DNA of 64,000 nt, taken from CAVQSS01 sp963746605. GTDB lineage: Bacteria; Desulfobacterota; RBG-13-43-22. The position numbers were made by a program, and so were the translations under genes. The stretch is from assembly GCA_963746605.1 (NCBI GenBank), contig CAVVCH010000050.1:27005-91004 (forward strand), in the 5' to 3' direction. This document shows, in pieces, positions 1 to 9,698 of the stretch; within the stretch, counting starts at the first letter, position 1, and each line of letters opens with the position of its first letter. Under the pieces are notes generated by a model, which was not told the DNA's origin, did no database searches, and saw nothing but the letters and a program-made list of their open reading frames with translations.

Positions 1-303
1 TGATTTCGCTCCATTAGACAGGGTGGAGGAACGGCAAAAGCTGGATGGCTGGTCAAAAACCAGCCCAATCGGGGGGTTTATTGCTTTTCAGGTTCTTTTT
101 GACGGTTTCCTTTGAAACAGCTTTGTCTCTCCTCGTATTATACGATAGAGACATCGTTACTTTTTTGTCAATGAGATTATATAGTCCAGGCTATTCCGGA
201 AAGAGGGGGAGAGCGGGTACCGGTGCGTTCCGAATGCCGATTGAGAATTATAAACTGGCACTTTAACTACTTAAACCATATCTTACCCCGTTACCCAGCC
301 TAT
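1..303. other. Non-coding stretch at the window start
   Basis: I see no convincing gene here. A 73-residue reading frame at 45-266 has no family resemblance or ribosome binding site and is probably chance. The only structure is the inverted repeat at 125-152, listed separately. Confidence 0.5.
112..152. promoter_or_regulatory. Inverted repeat overlapping a possible promoter
   Basis: GTCTCT-CC-TCGTAT at 125-138 pairs with ATACGA-T-AGAGAC at 140-152, that is 12 paired bases around a single central base. A plausible plus-strand promoter (TTGAAA 112-117, 18-base gap, TATTAT 136-141) would have its -10 box inside the palindrome, which is the layout of a repressor operator. No gene obviously follows on the plus strand, so a role is unproven; it could also be a hairpin at the end of the minus-strand transcript. 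Confidence 0.3.
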
Positions 304-1386
304 TTAGGTGTCAGGTCTTGATTTGACATTTGACCTAAGCCCCTCTCTGTCTTGGAAGGCCCGCAGCAGGCCAAAACAGCCGCTGAGCATCATATTTCCA
401 TGGGGGGCGGCCATGACGGCCCGGGCGCCCGCCAGCATTGCCCGGCGGGGGCCGGTTACCAGAAGGGTTGCCGGGAAGGCCTGGGCGGGAGCCAGGTTCA
501 GACAACCGTGGCCCTTGTCTTCAAAGACCTGTTGGTTGCTGATCCGGTCGAAAACAAAGGCCTCCAGGTGGGACAACAGCTTCTTCCCGTCCAGGAAAAA
601 GGTATGATGTTCATAAACGCCCTTCAACGCCCCTTCCACCAGCCAGGCGGCCAGGGTGTGCTCATTGCCGATATTGACCACCAGACATTGGGCCGGCGGC
701 CGGCCGTTCAAGCCCTCGTGCTCCAAGGCCCCCAAGATGGCGGCCGCGCCGGTATCCATGACCAGGGCCTGGGGCCAGGTCTCCTGCACGGCGCGCATCC
801 GGGTTAAATACGCGGGAATCTCCAGGAGCAGAAGAGACTCCAATGGTTGTTCCCTTTCCAAAAATGCCCGCCAGTGATCGAATCGAAATTTACGGTTGCT
901 CTCCTCCGGAGAATACCCATGGTCCTGGACCGCCACCAGGAGATGAGGCGGCCGGTTCAAACCAAAGGCTTCAAAAAAATTCTGCCAGGCCTTTTCCCGG
1001 ATATCGGAAAAAGTCACCGTGCCCGACCCCGGCAAGGGGTCATCCATAATGACCACTCCCAAGTCCTTCACATACTCCAAGTTGTCATGGAGGGTCCGGG
1101 CCGCTTTGATCTGGGCCGCTACCGGCAATCCGGCTTTCAGGTGCCGGCGGACCGCCTGGGTAGAAGCGCCGCCCCCCATCAGATGCCCTTCAAGAAAAAG
1201 CGGTTGCCGCCGTTCGGTAATCCGATTGATTTCTCGGGCCACCATCACTGTGGGAGACGGCAAGACGCACTGGATGGAGTTTTCCATGGACCGCTCCGGA
1301 GACCAGAGCAACAGGTCCTGGGTCCCCCCCCCGATATCGAGCGCCAGCACTTCCCAGGAATCTTCGACGGACGGAGAATGACTCAT
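304..1386 (-). CDS. DUF1786 family protein
   Basis: A 360-residue protein, with the start chosen at MSHSPSVED because the family core (LALDIGGGTQDLLL) begins soon after; the frame is open 23 codons further. The N-terminal DIGGGTQD motif resembles the phosphate-1 loop of actin/Hsp70-fold (ASKHA) proteins, and a second glycine-rich stretch (VVNIGNEHT) lies near residue 250. These are hallmarks of DUF1786, a family of unknown function that I associate with anaerobes, sometimes near pyruvate-formate-lyase activating enzyme homologues. No partner gene is adjacent here. Function not assigned; family call fairly secure. Confidence 0.7.
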   Translation of the reverse strand: MSHSPSVEDSWEVLALDIGGGTQDLLLWSPERSMENSIQCVLPSPTVMVAREINRITERRQPLFLEGHLMGGGASTQAVRRHLKAGLPVAAQIKAARTLHDNLEYVKDLGVVIMDDPLPGSGTVTFSDIREKAWQNFFEAFGLNRPPHLLVAVQDHGYSPEESNRKFRFDHWRAFLEREQPLESLLLLEIPAYLTRMRAVQETWPQALVMDTGAAAILGALEHEGLNGRPPAQCLVVNIGNEHTLAAWLVEGALKGVYEHHTFFLDGKKLLSHLEAFVFDRISNQQVFEDKGHGCLNLAPAQAFPATLLVTGPRRAMLAGARAVMAAPHGNMMLSGCFGLLRAFQDREGLRSNVKSRPDT

Positions 1387-1459
1387 AGGTGTCCTTAGTT
1401 CCCGCTTGCCAGTTACGGGTTGCTGGTTCAAAAGCCTCCGCAGTGCCCAGGTCATCCCG

Positions 1460-1500
1460 TTAACAATTAATAATTACCAATTGATTATTGATTATTATAA
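1460..1500. repeat. AT-rich TTAACAATTAATAATT-type repeat
   Basis: A run of overlapping AATTA/TAATT palindromes centred on CCAATTGATTATTGATTATT, just upstream of the DUF1786 gene. A very similar stretch (CAATTGATTATTAATTATT) occurs at 32903-32943, so this is a dispersed repeat rather than a unique promoter. It may still act as an UP element or a structured spacer. Confidence 0.5.
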
Positions 1501-1543
1501 GTGCGTTGCCTTTTCGTAAGAATAGATCTTAATCCGGGCCAGT

Positions 1544-1654
1544 GTAGGGGAGGGGTTAATCCCCTCCCGCACCATACAGGGCATAGCTCATGCTCTTTGA
1601 AGAAATTTGAATCCTTAATTCCCAAGCTCGGGAGGGGGTTAACCCCTCCCCTAC
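1544..1654. repeat. 111-bp terminal-inverted-repeat element, copy 1
   Basis: The ends are perfect 16-bp inverted repeats, GTAGGGGAGGGGTTAA at 1544-1559 and TTAACCCCTCCCCTAC at 1639-1654. The centre contains AGAAATTTGAATCCTTAATT. A second copy of exactly the same length lies at 13493-13603. Both are followed about 27 bases later by a shared tail (CATGC..CG..GG..CC..GCCC, then GGGCATGGGGG). It carries no gene and looks like a MITE or a structured RNA repeat. Confidence 0.75.
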
Positions 1655-1735
1655 GAAAAATGAAAAGCTGGAATATTTTCATGCCTCGAGGCGCCTGCCC
1701 CCGGGCATGGGGGTTCGTTGGTAACTCCAGCTCCC

Positions 1736-2659
1736 TTAAAATCCCCCCACTCGTTGATTCCTGATTTCCAGCCACATCCCCGCCTCGAAGGTTTCTCCGG
1801 GTTGCAGGAGAATCAAATCCTCATCCTTCCTGGAAAAAGAATTGGGGAGAGATGTCCAGGGCTCCAGGCAATAAAAAGGGGATTCCGGGGAGCGGGTCCA
1901 GAGGGCCACGAAACGATGCCGCGGCGCCGCTTCAAAATTCAAAACGATTTCCAATTTTCGAAAAGGGTCGATCAAACAGAGTTCGTGCTTTTCCAGGTCA
2001 GTCAGGAAGAGGGTCCCTTCCAGCGCGTTATTCACGTTCCATTCCCTGAGAGGGAACGGTTCTTTGGTAAATTCCGACCACGACCCGACCGGGGATACCT
2101 TTTGGCATTCGGGAATGCGGATAAAAGATTCCCGGCGCCGGCCCTGATCCGTCAAGGGAACATAAAGATAGGGATGAAACCCGGCGCTAAAAGGCATCGG
2201 CCCGGTCCCCCGGTTTTCGATCTGTTGATCCCAGTAGAGACGCCCGTCTTGCAGGCGATACGTTATTCGGTGGAGAAAAGAAAAAGGATAATTTTTTCGG
2301 GTCTCCTCATCGTCTTTTAGTTCCAGGGTCACCGACTCCGGGGTCCGAAGGGTCACCTGCCAAGGCACCCGCCGGGCGAACCCGTGCTGAGGCATTTCCC
2401 AGGTCCGGCCCTCCCAATCATAAGCATGTTCTTTTCCCTCGACACGGTTCCAACTGACCAACGGGAAAAGGATGGGATTGCCCGCGTACATCTCCCGGGG
2501 ATACCGATCCACTACCGCCTGGGACCAGTACAGGGCCTCTTCCCATCCCCGTTCCCCAAAATGACGGGCGTAACGCAAAAGCCATCCGCCCCGATCGGGA
2601 GCGAGCAGGGCCAGGGTATTATCGGCGGAGTTCAAAACAATAGTTCGGTGAGAGTGCAT
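1736..2659 (-). CDS. Aldose 1-epimerase family protein
   Basis: A 307-residue galactose-mutarotase-fold protein. Start set at MHSHRTIVL; the frame is open upstream only through the palindromic repeat. Family signs are the early GNPILFPLVSW segment, HGFARRVPW with a histidine in the expected position, and FSAGFHPYLYVP, where the second catalytic-type histidine sits. It probably interconverts anomers of a free or phosphorylated hexose in the cytoplasm (no signal peptide). It is closer to the glucose-6-phosphate 1-epimerase/YeaD-like branch than to GalM by eye, but the substrate cannot be fixed from sequence alone. It may be co-transcribed with the DUF1786 gene, although the 111-bp element lies between them. 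Confidence 0.75.
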   Translation of the reverse strand: MHSHRTIVLNSADNTLALLAPDRGGWLLRYARHFGERGWEEALYWSQAVVDRYPREMYAGNPILFPLVSWNRVEGKEHAYDWEGRTWEMPQHGFARRVPWQVTLRTPESVTLELKDDEETRKNYPFSFLHRITYRLQDGRLYWDQQIENRGTGPMPFSAGFHPYLYVPLTDQGRRRESFIRIPECQKVSPVGSWSEFTKEPFPLREWNVNNALEGTLFLTDLEKHELCLIDPFRKLEIVLNFEAAPRHRFVALWTRSPESPFYCLEPWTSLPNSFSRKDEDLILLQPGETFEAGMWLEIRNQRVGGF

Positions 2660-2682
2660 CTTATAAACACGGGGCAATCTAT

Positions 2683-2821
2683 AAATTCGAAATCCGAAGC
2701 ACGAAATCCGAAACAAGCACAAAGGTCCAAAATTCAAATGACTCCAAACAAAAACCGTTTCGAATTTTGATATTCGGTCATTTGAATTTGTTTCGGATTT
2801 CGAGCTTCGGATTTCGAATTT
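2683..2821. repeat. 139-bp long palindrome
   Basis: Nested inverted arms: 18 perfect bases at 2683-2700 (AAATTCGAAATCCGAAGC) against 2804-2821; then CGAAATCCGAAACAA at 2702-2716 against 2788-2802; then AAATTCAAATGAC at 2730-2742 against 2777-2789. It sits between two minus-strand genes, so their mRNA would fold into a long hairpin. The arms themselves repeat GAAATCCGAA. Confidence 0.75.
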
Positions 2822-2825
2822 GGTA

Positions 2826-3533
2826 TTATACGCGGGCGGCCACGATAGTGATATTATCCCGTCCGCCGGCGTCTAAGGCGGCCTGAATCAGTTTTTTGAG
2901 GGCCCCCGCCAAATCTTCCGCGCCGGTTAACCGGGCGGCAATTTCCTCTTCCGGGACTTCGTGATGCAGTCCGTCACTGCTGATTAAAAGGATATCATCC
3001 GTCTCCAATTCCAAAATGCCGGTGCTGGCTTTGAACCGGCCGCAGCCGATACACTGCAACAGTAGATTCTGCGCCGGGTGATTCCGGGCCTCCTCGGTGG
3101 TAATATTCCCCTCCTTCAGCAAGGTATCCGGCAGGGTGTGATCCCAGGTCACCCTCTCTAATTTCCCGGCCCGAAAAAGATAGAGACGGCTGTCCCCCAC
3201 ATGGGCGTAATAGGCCCTGCCCCGCCGAAGGAAAACGGTGGTCAAGGTGGTCCCCATGCCGGAAAGTTGAAAATTCTGGCGCACCTGGGCCGCGATATTC
3301 TCGGAGGCTTGTTTGAACAGGCCAAGCAACTGCAGGAGCGGATCAGCCTCCTCGGATTGAAAAGGTATTAGACTGTCAATAGCGATCTGGGCGGCCTGAT
3401 CGCCGGCCGCTTCTCCGCCCATGCCGTCGGCCACCGCCAGTAAGGCGTCCTCCGGGCCGTAGTCTCTTACTAAATACCGATCCTGATTATTGGCCCTCTT
3501 CAGACCCTGATGGGTTTCCCAGGCTATTTTCAT
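2826..3533 (-). CDS. PP2C-type serine/threonine protein phosphatase
   Basis: A 235-residue stand-alone PP2C (PPM) phosphatase removing phosphate from Ser/Thr residues with two metal ions. The metal-binding motifs are all visible: VADGMGGE near residue 36, YYAHVGDSRLYLF near 107, ISSDGLHHEV near 183 and GGRDNITIV at the C-terminus. No membrane segment or regulatory domain, and no Hanks-type kinase gene in the window. The stop codon lies directly beside the long palindrome. Confidence 0.9.
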   Translation of the reverse strand: MKIAWETHQGLKRANNQDRYLVRDYGPEDALLAVADGMGGEAAGDQAAQIAIDSLIPFQSEEADPLLQLLGLFKQASENIAAQVRQNFQLSGMGTTLTTVFLRRGRAYYAHVGDSRLYLFRAGKLERVTWDHTLPDTLLKEGNITTEEARNHPAQNLLLQCIGCGRFKASTGILELETDDILLISSDGLHHEVPEEEIAARLTGAEDLAGALKKLIQAALDAGGRDNITIVAARV

Positions 3534-3688
3534 TGTCTATAAAATCCTCCCTGAATGCTCAAATTTATATTGGTTTCATGGGGAGTTGTCAACCCTTTGA
3601 ATAGAGGGGTGGAACTTCCGGTTGCGAGTACCGGTGAATCTGTTAAGATAGCCGTCGGCTCATCGGCCGACTTGACCATCATCCAGGA

Positions 3689-4677
3689 TTGAGAACCTTG
3701 ACCTCCAAACTGTCCAAATTGGATCCCCTTCGCCGTGAATGGATTTTTACTGCCGATGATCCCCCTTCTCAACGTCTGGAAAAATTTCTCCAACGAAAAT
3801 TCCCAGTCCTTTCACGCAAAAACATACAGGCCTTGATCGCGGAAGGCCCGGTCCTGGTCAATCACCGGGCGGCTCACAAGGGAACCCGCCTTCAGACCGG
3901 GGATCACGTCAAACTCCGACTGCCGGGACCATTAGATGTCTTACCTCTCCCGGAACCCGCTCGCCAACTGACAATTCTCTACCATGACCAGGATCTTATC
4001 GTAGTGGACAAACCGGCCCTGGTCCCCACCCACCCCTTGAGCCCGTTTGAAACAGGGACGCTGGCCAATGCTCTGGTCTCCCGCTTTCCCGAATTGTCCG
4101 GCGTTGGATCAAACCCTTTGGAGGCGGGACTGATCCATCGTTTGGATACGGGGACCTCCGGGATTCTGGTCGCCGGCCGAAACCAGGGGGCCTGGTCCCA
4201 ACTGAAACAGGATTTGGCCCGACGGTTGTGGACCAAAAAATATCTGGCCCTGGCTACCGGGATCATCGAAGATACGGTGGTAACCCTGCCATTGGCCCAT
4301 CACCCTACGGATCGAAGGCGGATGACGGCTCTAAAGGATCGGAGAGACCCTCACCGGGGCCGAATTTTCCCCGCGGAAACCCGGTTTCGGGTTTTAACGC
4401 GTTTTCGAGACTGTTGTCTACTGGAGGCGGATTTGATTACCGGGGTCACCCATCAGATCAGGGTCCACCTGGCGGAATCGGGTCATCCGCTGGTGGGCGA
4501 TCCCCTGTATGGAAATGAAAGTACATCCGTTTTGATCTGGCCCCCGGCAGGCTCTTCCTGCACGCGGCCGTGGTGGAGCTGCCCCACCCCGTCACCCGGG
4601 AAAAACTTCTTTTTCAATCCGGGTTACCGGAGGATTTACAGCGGGTTTTGAGTTCATTGGCGGGGCAGAGGAGTTAG
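3689..4677 (+). pseudogene. RluA-family rRNA/tRNA pseudouridine synthase, frameshifted
   Basis: Converts uridine to pseudouridine in structured RNA. An S4 RNA-binding domain (RLEKFLQRKFPVLSRKNIQ onward) precedes the catalytic domain with its HRLDTGTSGILVAGRN active-site motif (catalytic Asp) and GVTHQIRVHLAESGHPLVGDPLYG. After GNESTS the zero frame degenerates; the expected C-terminus (RFDLAPGRLFLHAAVVELPH, ending ..LAGQRS) continues in another frame to a stop at 4675-4677. One missing base near 4526-4529 explains this. The catalytic core is intact, so a sequencing error is plausible. The start is uncertain (TTG at 3689 or a little downstream). Confidence 0.75.
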
Positions 4678-4880
4678 GAAATCGAAACAAGATATCAATT
4701 AAGGTGTCGTCTTCCCAAGAAGTACTCCCTGCTGCAAGAAGCGGCTTGAGAAACCGGTTCGAAAAACAATAAAAATCGGCAAATTCAATGAGGACCGCGC
4801 GGCAAGAGGATTTACCGTTTAACCGAAAACCCGAATCGTCCGATAAGGGAGTAAAACGATCTAAGAAAAACCAAGAAACC

Positions 4881-6335
4881 ATGAAAAGCAGACGCTGTTT
4901 TCCAAATCGCTGAACCCTCAGGGCGGGAAATCACACCGACCGACTATGCCGCGGTTTTCGACATGCTGAGCCGCTTGTCGGGATTCGAGACCGAGGAAAA
5001 AGTGGCCCAGGCGATCTTCGATCTGTTCCACAGGACCTGCTCTCCGGCGCTGCAGGGTTATCTTTCGGGCCGGGAAGATCGGCCGGTGACCTGGCTCACC
5101 TATCCGGTGGCGGACCCGCTGCCCGAAGGATTGGTCGAAAAACTGGCCGGGTTGCACGGAGCCTTACGCCTGGACCGAATCGGGCACCGGCTTTGTGGTC
5201 CGCCTGCAGCGGGACCACGAGACGCTGGGGATCTTGCTGGTGGAGGGTATCGCCACCCCGCGGTCTAAAGAGCATTACCTGAACCTCACCCTCGGCATCC
5301 TCCCTGTCCTAACGCTGGCCGTCTCCAACGCGCGAAATTTTGAGAAACTCGAACGCTCCCAGGAAATGCTGCGGGAGAGTGAAGAGAGCCTCCGGACCCT
5401 GATCGAGCAATCACCGGACCCCCACTTGGTTATCGACAATTATCACTTCATTGATTGCAACCAGGCGGCGCTGGACATACTACGGATGTCCAGCCGGGAG
5501 CGACTGCTGGGTTCGCATCTCGCGGACCTGTCTCCGGAACGGCAGCCCGATGGCCAGTTTTCCCGCAAAACCGTCGAAGACCCTGATCGACCTGGCCCTG
5601 GCCAAGGGCAGCCACCGGTTCGAATGGGTGCAATGTCGGGCGGATGGCGAAGCCTTCCCCGTCGATGTGTTGGCGACCGCCATCCATTACCGCGACCGGC
5701 CGTTGCTGCACGTCGTCTGGCGAGACATTACCGAACGCAAGCAGGCGGAGGCGAAACTGCGCCGGGCCAAGGAAGAGGTCGAACAACTGAACGAACATCT
5801 GGAACACCAAGCCACCCACGATCCCTTGACCGGTGTTTTTAACCGACGGGCTATTCTGGATGCCCTTTTCCGGGAAATTTCCCTGGAGCGCCGCCAGCAC
5901 CACGGCCTGGCGGTAGGGATAGGCGATATCGATTATTTCAAGTCGGTCAACGATACCCACGGCCACCCGGTGGGAGATGAAGTGCTTTGCGGGTTTGTCC
6001 GTCTCTTGAGGAGCAACCTGCGCCCGTACGACTTCCTGGGCCGCTTTGGCGGAGAGGAATTCATGGTGATCACTCCGGGCATTAAAGAAAGCGATGTTCC
6101 CCTGCTGTATGATCGTTTGCGGGCGGCGGTCGCGAACAACCCGATACCCACCCAGGCCGGGGAGGTGTCCATCACGCTCAGCCTGGGGGTAGCGCCCGTC
6201 CGAGGAAACGAAACCATGGAGGAACTGCTCGCCGCGGCTGATTCCGCCTTGTATCGGGCCAAAAGCGGGGGGCGGAATCGGGTTTGTCTAACCGACGAAA
6301 ATCTTAACCTTAGTGCCCGATCGACCGATAGGTAG
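4881..6335 (+). pseudogene. PAS-GGDEF diguanylate cyclase, multiply frameshifted
   Basis: Joining three frames gives a sensor of roughly 480 residues: an N-terminal GAF-like region (FETEEKVAQAIFDLFHRTCS), a PAS domain (LRTLIEQSPDPHLVIDN...), then GGDEF. The cyclase has the GGEEF active site and, five residues before it, RPYD, an RxxD product-inhibition site, so it would make cyclic di-GMP. Frame changes fall in the AAAA run at 4884-4887 (removing one A restores a start MKADAVFQIAE), near 5160-5168, and near 5568-5580. Three breaks make a real pseudogene or poor assembly both possible. It is followed by another GGDEF gene. Confidence 0.7.
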
Positions 6336-6370
6336 AAAGGCATCGCCGATAAAGGGGAAGATCTCGTCCT

Positions 6371-7656
6371 ATGAAGAAGAATATCGTTCTGGTCAGCGCC
6401 ATTTGGCTGGTGCTGATCTCCGCCTCCCTTCTCTGGAACTACCTGAATGCCCGGCAAAATCAGCAATCGGTCGCTTTTCAAACCGCCAGGAGTTTTTTTA
6501 ACCTGATCCTGGTGACCCGTTCCTGGAATGCCCGGCACGGAGGCCTGTACGTCCCGGTCACGTCCCTGACGCAACCCAATCCTTTTTTGGCGGATCCGGG
6601 CGGGATGTCCTGACCGCCACGGGTTTGAAACTAACAAAAATCAACCCGGCTTTCATGACCCGCCAGATTTCCGAGATCGCCTCCAGGCAGGGACAAGTCC
6701 AGTTTCATATCACCAGTCTGAAGCCCATCCGCCCCGAAAACAGGGCCACGGACCGGGAAGAGAAGGCCCTGACCGCATTCGAAAGAGGGGTTCAGGAAAT
6801 TGGAGAAATGATTCCGGGTGGTGCGGGAAAAGAGTACTTTTACATGGCTCCCTTAAGAACCGAACAGGCCTGCCTGCAGTGTCACGCCAAGCAGGGCTAT
6901 AAGGAGGGAGATATTCGCGGGGGGATCAGCGTGACCCTGCCGTTTGTCGTTGAAATTCCCCTTCTGGCACCGGGGCTGGGCCACCTGGGCATCGGCCTGG
7001 TCGGAATTCTGGGAATCATCCTGGCCGGACTCAAGCTGGATCGGGCCTATGAATCCCTTCGTACCCAATCGGTCATTGATTCCCTGACCGGCATCCCCAA
7101 CCGGCGAAGCTTTTCGGAACGGATTTTGGTCGAATATGCCCGCAGCCGGCGTGAAAAATACCCTCTGTCCCTGATCATGGCGGATATTGACCACTTCAAA
7201 CCATTTAACGACAGCTATGGCCATAGTAATGGGGATGCCTGTCTAAAGACGGTGGCCTCTGAAATCCAACGGGTGTTAAAACGTCCCAGTGACTTTTGCG
7301 CGCGATACGGCGGCGAGGAATTTGTCGTGATCTTGCCTCATACCGAGCAACCGGGCGCCCGGGAGGTGGCGGAAGAGATTCGAACCCGGATTCAATCGCT
7401 GAAGATTCTCCACAATAATTCGTTGCCCCCGGCAACGGTAACCCTGAGCCTCGGCGTGGCCACCATGGATGCCCAGACCCCCTGCTACTATGAAGATTTA
7501 ATCGACGCCGCGGACCAGGCTCTGTATCTGGCTAAGCAAGGGGGACGGAACCGGGTGGAGGTGTGGAAGGGTGTTACGGGACTTGTCCTAAGCGCTAAAA
7601 GCGGTGCTATCGATAACGCTCTCCATAAAGACAAGCCATCATTAATTAAAACGTAG
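6371..7656 (+). pseudogene. Haem-binding DUF3365 sensor-GGDEF cyclase, one frameshift
   Basis: A membrane-anchored c-di-GMP signalling protein. An N-terminal transmembrane segment (IVLVSAIWLVLISASLLW) precedes a DUF3365/Tll0287-type periplasmic sensor with RSWNARHGGLYVPVT, LTKINPAFMTRQ and a c-type haem motif CLQCH, then a second membrane segment (GIGLVGILGIILAGL) and a GGDEF domain with GGEEF and an RPSD inhibition site. The frame breaks near 6598: the zero frame stops at 6611-6613, while the shifted frame reads RDVLTATGLKLTK, the family sequence. A single-base indel, so possibly functional in the organism. Its last 11 bases overlap the convergent nagZ. Confidence 0.75.
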
Positions 7657-8737
7657 AACCTCCATTGGAACTGCGCCAAAAGTATTCCCTGATGGCTTCA
7701 GATGAGTGAGGGTAGAATAATTGTAGAAATTTATTTTTTAAGGCCAGAATGCGCTGTAAAGAATTTTGAAGAAACGCGGCCGGGATGGTCCCCCGTTTCA
7801 AGGCCTTTAAAAGGCAGGAGTAGGCCCGTTCGATCTTTTCCGGATCGTGGCAGATGAGGAGGATATCGGCACCTCCCTGGAACGCGGTTAGGACCGCCTC
7901 TTCAATTTCAAAATGCCGGCCGATAGCCCCCATCTCCAGGTCGTCGGTAATCACCAACCCCGGGTACCCCAGGTTATCCCGCAACAGACCGCTGATGATC
8001 GTTTGGGACAGGCTGGCCGGCCATTTCGGGTCGAGGGCCGGATAGAGGGTATGGGTCAACATCACGGCGGATACGGGCAAAGACACGGCCTCCTTAAAAG
8101 GGACCAGTTCTACCGCTTCCAGGTCCGTCCGATCCTTATCCTGTACCGGAAGGTCGTGGTGAGGGTCCAGGGCGATATCCCCGATCCCCGGAAAATGCTT
8201 GGCCGCTGCCATGACACCGCCTTTTTGCAGTTCCTGGATATACAGACTGCCCAGGCGGGCGACCGTCTTCGGATCCGTACCCAGACAACGGGAGGCCATC
8301 AACCCCTCCGGTCCCCGGAGGTTGACGTCCAGGACCGGGGCCAGGTTCATATTGATCCCGACCAGTTTTAGTTCCCTGGCCGTCACCTGAGCATAGTGCC
8401 CGACAGTTCTCTCCGGGTCTTCTCCACCGCCCATCACGGCCGGGGATGGGATCCGGGTGAAAGGGGTGTCCAGCCGGAGAACCCGCCCCCCTTCCTGATC
8501 GATGGAAATAAAAAGCGGCAGGGAATGGAGTTCCAGGGCCGAGGACTGCAGACGCCCACAGAGATCAGCCAGTTGATACGGATCCTGATAATTCCGTTTA
8601 AACAGAATGATCCCGCCGGCCCGGATCTTTTTCAAGAGAAAGACCGCCTCGCCGGAAAATTGGGGACCCGGTATCCCCACCATAAAGAGCTGCCCCAGGG
8701 CCTCTTCGAAGGATCGATGGCGCATCCAGTTTTTCAT
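7646..8737 (-). CDS. nagZ: Beta-N-acetylhexosaminidase (glycoside hydrolase 3)
   Basis: A 363-residue cytoplasmic GH3 enzyme that removes GlcNAc from anhydro-muropeptides in cell-wall recycling. It has the GH3 sugar-binding motif KHFPGIGDIALDPHHDLP (the His/Asp dyad typical of NagZ) and VITDDLEMGAI, where the nucleophile Asp lies. There is no signal peptide. It ends convergently into the haem-GGDEF gene and starts four bases after the end of cbiB, so it probably belongs to the minus-strand transcript with the corrinoid genes. Confidence 0.9.
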   Translation of the reverse strand: MKNWMRHRSFEEALGQLFMVGIPGPQFSGEAVFLLKKIRAGGIILFKRNYQDPYQLADLCGRLQSSALELHSLPLFISIDQEGGRVLRLDTPFTRIPSPAVMGGGEDPERTVGHYAQVTARELKLVGINMNLAPVLDVNLRGPEGLMASRCLGTDPKTVARLGSLYIQELQKGGVMAAAKHFPGIGDIALDPHHDLPVQDKDRTDLEAVELVPFKEAVSLPVSAVMLTHTLYPALDPKWPASLSQTIISGLLRDNLGYPGLVITDDLEMGAIGRHFEIEEAVLTAFQGGADILLICHDPEKIERAYSCLLKALKRGTIPAAFLQNSLQRILALKNKFLQLFYPHSSEAIREYFWRSSNGGSTF

Positions 8738-8741
8738 GACA

Positions 8742-9698
8742 TTATAGACATTCCCACAAAAATCGGAACCCGAAGACCACCAGGGCCATCAGGGCGGATG
8801 AGGCATACAAAACCTTCACGGTCCGGCGATATTCCTCTAAGGTAATCTCGGCGCGGTCATCGCCCAGAAAAGGTTTTTCGCTTTTTACCCCCCCGTAGAC
8901 GGCCGGGCCCCCCAGGCGAATCTGCAGGGCGCCCGCTAAAGCGGCTTGGGGCAATCCGGCGTTGGGGCTGGGGTAGAGGTGACCGTCCCGCTGCCAGATG
9001 ATCCAGGCCCGCTTCCAGGAATAACCCCAAATCCAGGAAACCATCACGATCAGCATAGCGGTAACCCGGGCCGGAAGGTAATTCCAAAGATCGTCCAGCC
9101 GGGCGGAGGCCCAACCGAAATGCCGGTAGCGGTCATTTTTGTAGCCGACCATGGAATCCAGGGTACTGGCGGCCTTGAAGGCCAGGGCCAGGGGCGCCCC
9201 GCCGATCAGCAGGTAACATAGCGGGGCAATGACCCCGTCGGAGAGGTTTTCGGCCATGGTTTCCAGGGTGGCCTTGATCATCTCCTCCCGGGTCAGATAT
9301 TCCGTGTCCCGGCCCACGATCCAGCTCAACCACTTCCGGGCTTCCGTCACCTTGCCGGCCTTTAGGGCCGTGATGACCCGAGCGGCCTCCTGGTGCAACG
9401 AGCGGGTGGCCAGGGTCGTATAGGCCAAGAGAATAATGACCAGGGGTTGAATGATCGGCTGGTCTATCAGCAGTCCGTAAATCAGCCAGTAGCTCAGGAA
9501 AAAAACCGCGGCCGGCAACCCCAGGGCCAAAAGTACCCCGGCGAACCTTTCCCCTCGGGGACTATTGGCCGGCCGACGGAGGACCTTTTCCAAAAAACCA
9601 ATCGCCCAGCCGAACCCGCGCACCGGATGGGGGATAAACCGGGGATCGCCGATGGCCAGATCCAGCAGGTAAGCGAGGGCGAATTGGTACGGACGCAT
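8742..9698 (-). CDS. cbiB: Adenosylcobinamide-phosphate synthase CbiB/CobD
   Basis: A 318-residue membrane protein attaching the aminopropanol phosphate arm to adenosylcobyric acid. The diagnostic N-terminus LLDLAIGDPRFIPHPVRGFG is present, followed by several hydrophobic helices, ETMAENLSDGVIAPLCYLLI and ASTLDSMVGYKNDRYRHFGW, all characteristic. First of the four corrinoid genes in chromosome order, all on the minus strand. Confidence 0.93.
   Translation of the reverse strand: MRPYQFALAYLLDLAIGDPRFIPHPVRGFGWAIGFLEKVLRRPANSPRGERFAGVLLALGLPAAVFFLSYWLIYGLLIDQPIIQPLVIILLAYTTLATRSLHQEAARVITALKAGKVTEARKWLSWIVGRDTEYLTREEMIKATLETMAENLSDGVIAPLCYLLIGGAPLALAFKAASTLDSMVGYKNDRYRHFGWASARLDDLWNYLPARVTAMLIVMVSWIWGYSWKRAWIIWQRDGHLYPSPNAGLPQAALAGALQIRLGGPAVYGGVKSEKPFLGDDRAEITLEEYRRTVKVLYASSALMALVVFGFRFLWECL

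Noticed and set aside
45..266. 73-residue plus-strand frame at the window start
   Set aside because: No ribosome site, no family features, and it is overlapped by an inverted repeat.
6597..6640. UGA at 6611-6613 as a possible fourth selenocysteine codon
   Set aside because: Reading through gives GMS-U-PPRV, which fits no family, whereas a one-base shift restores RDVLTATGLKLTK of DUF3365. It is a frameshift, not recoding.
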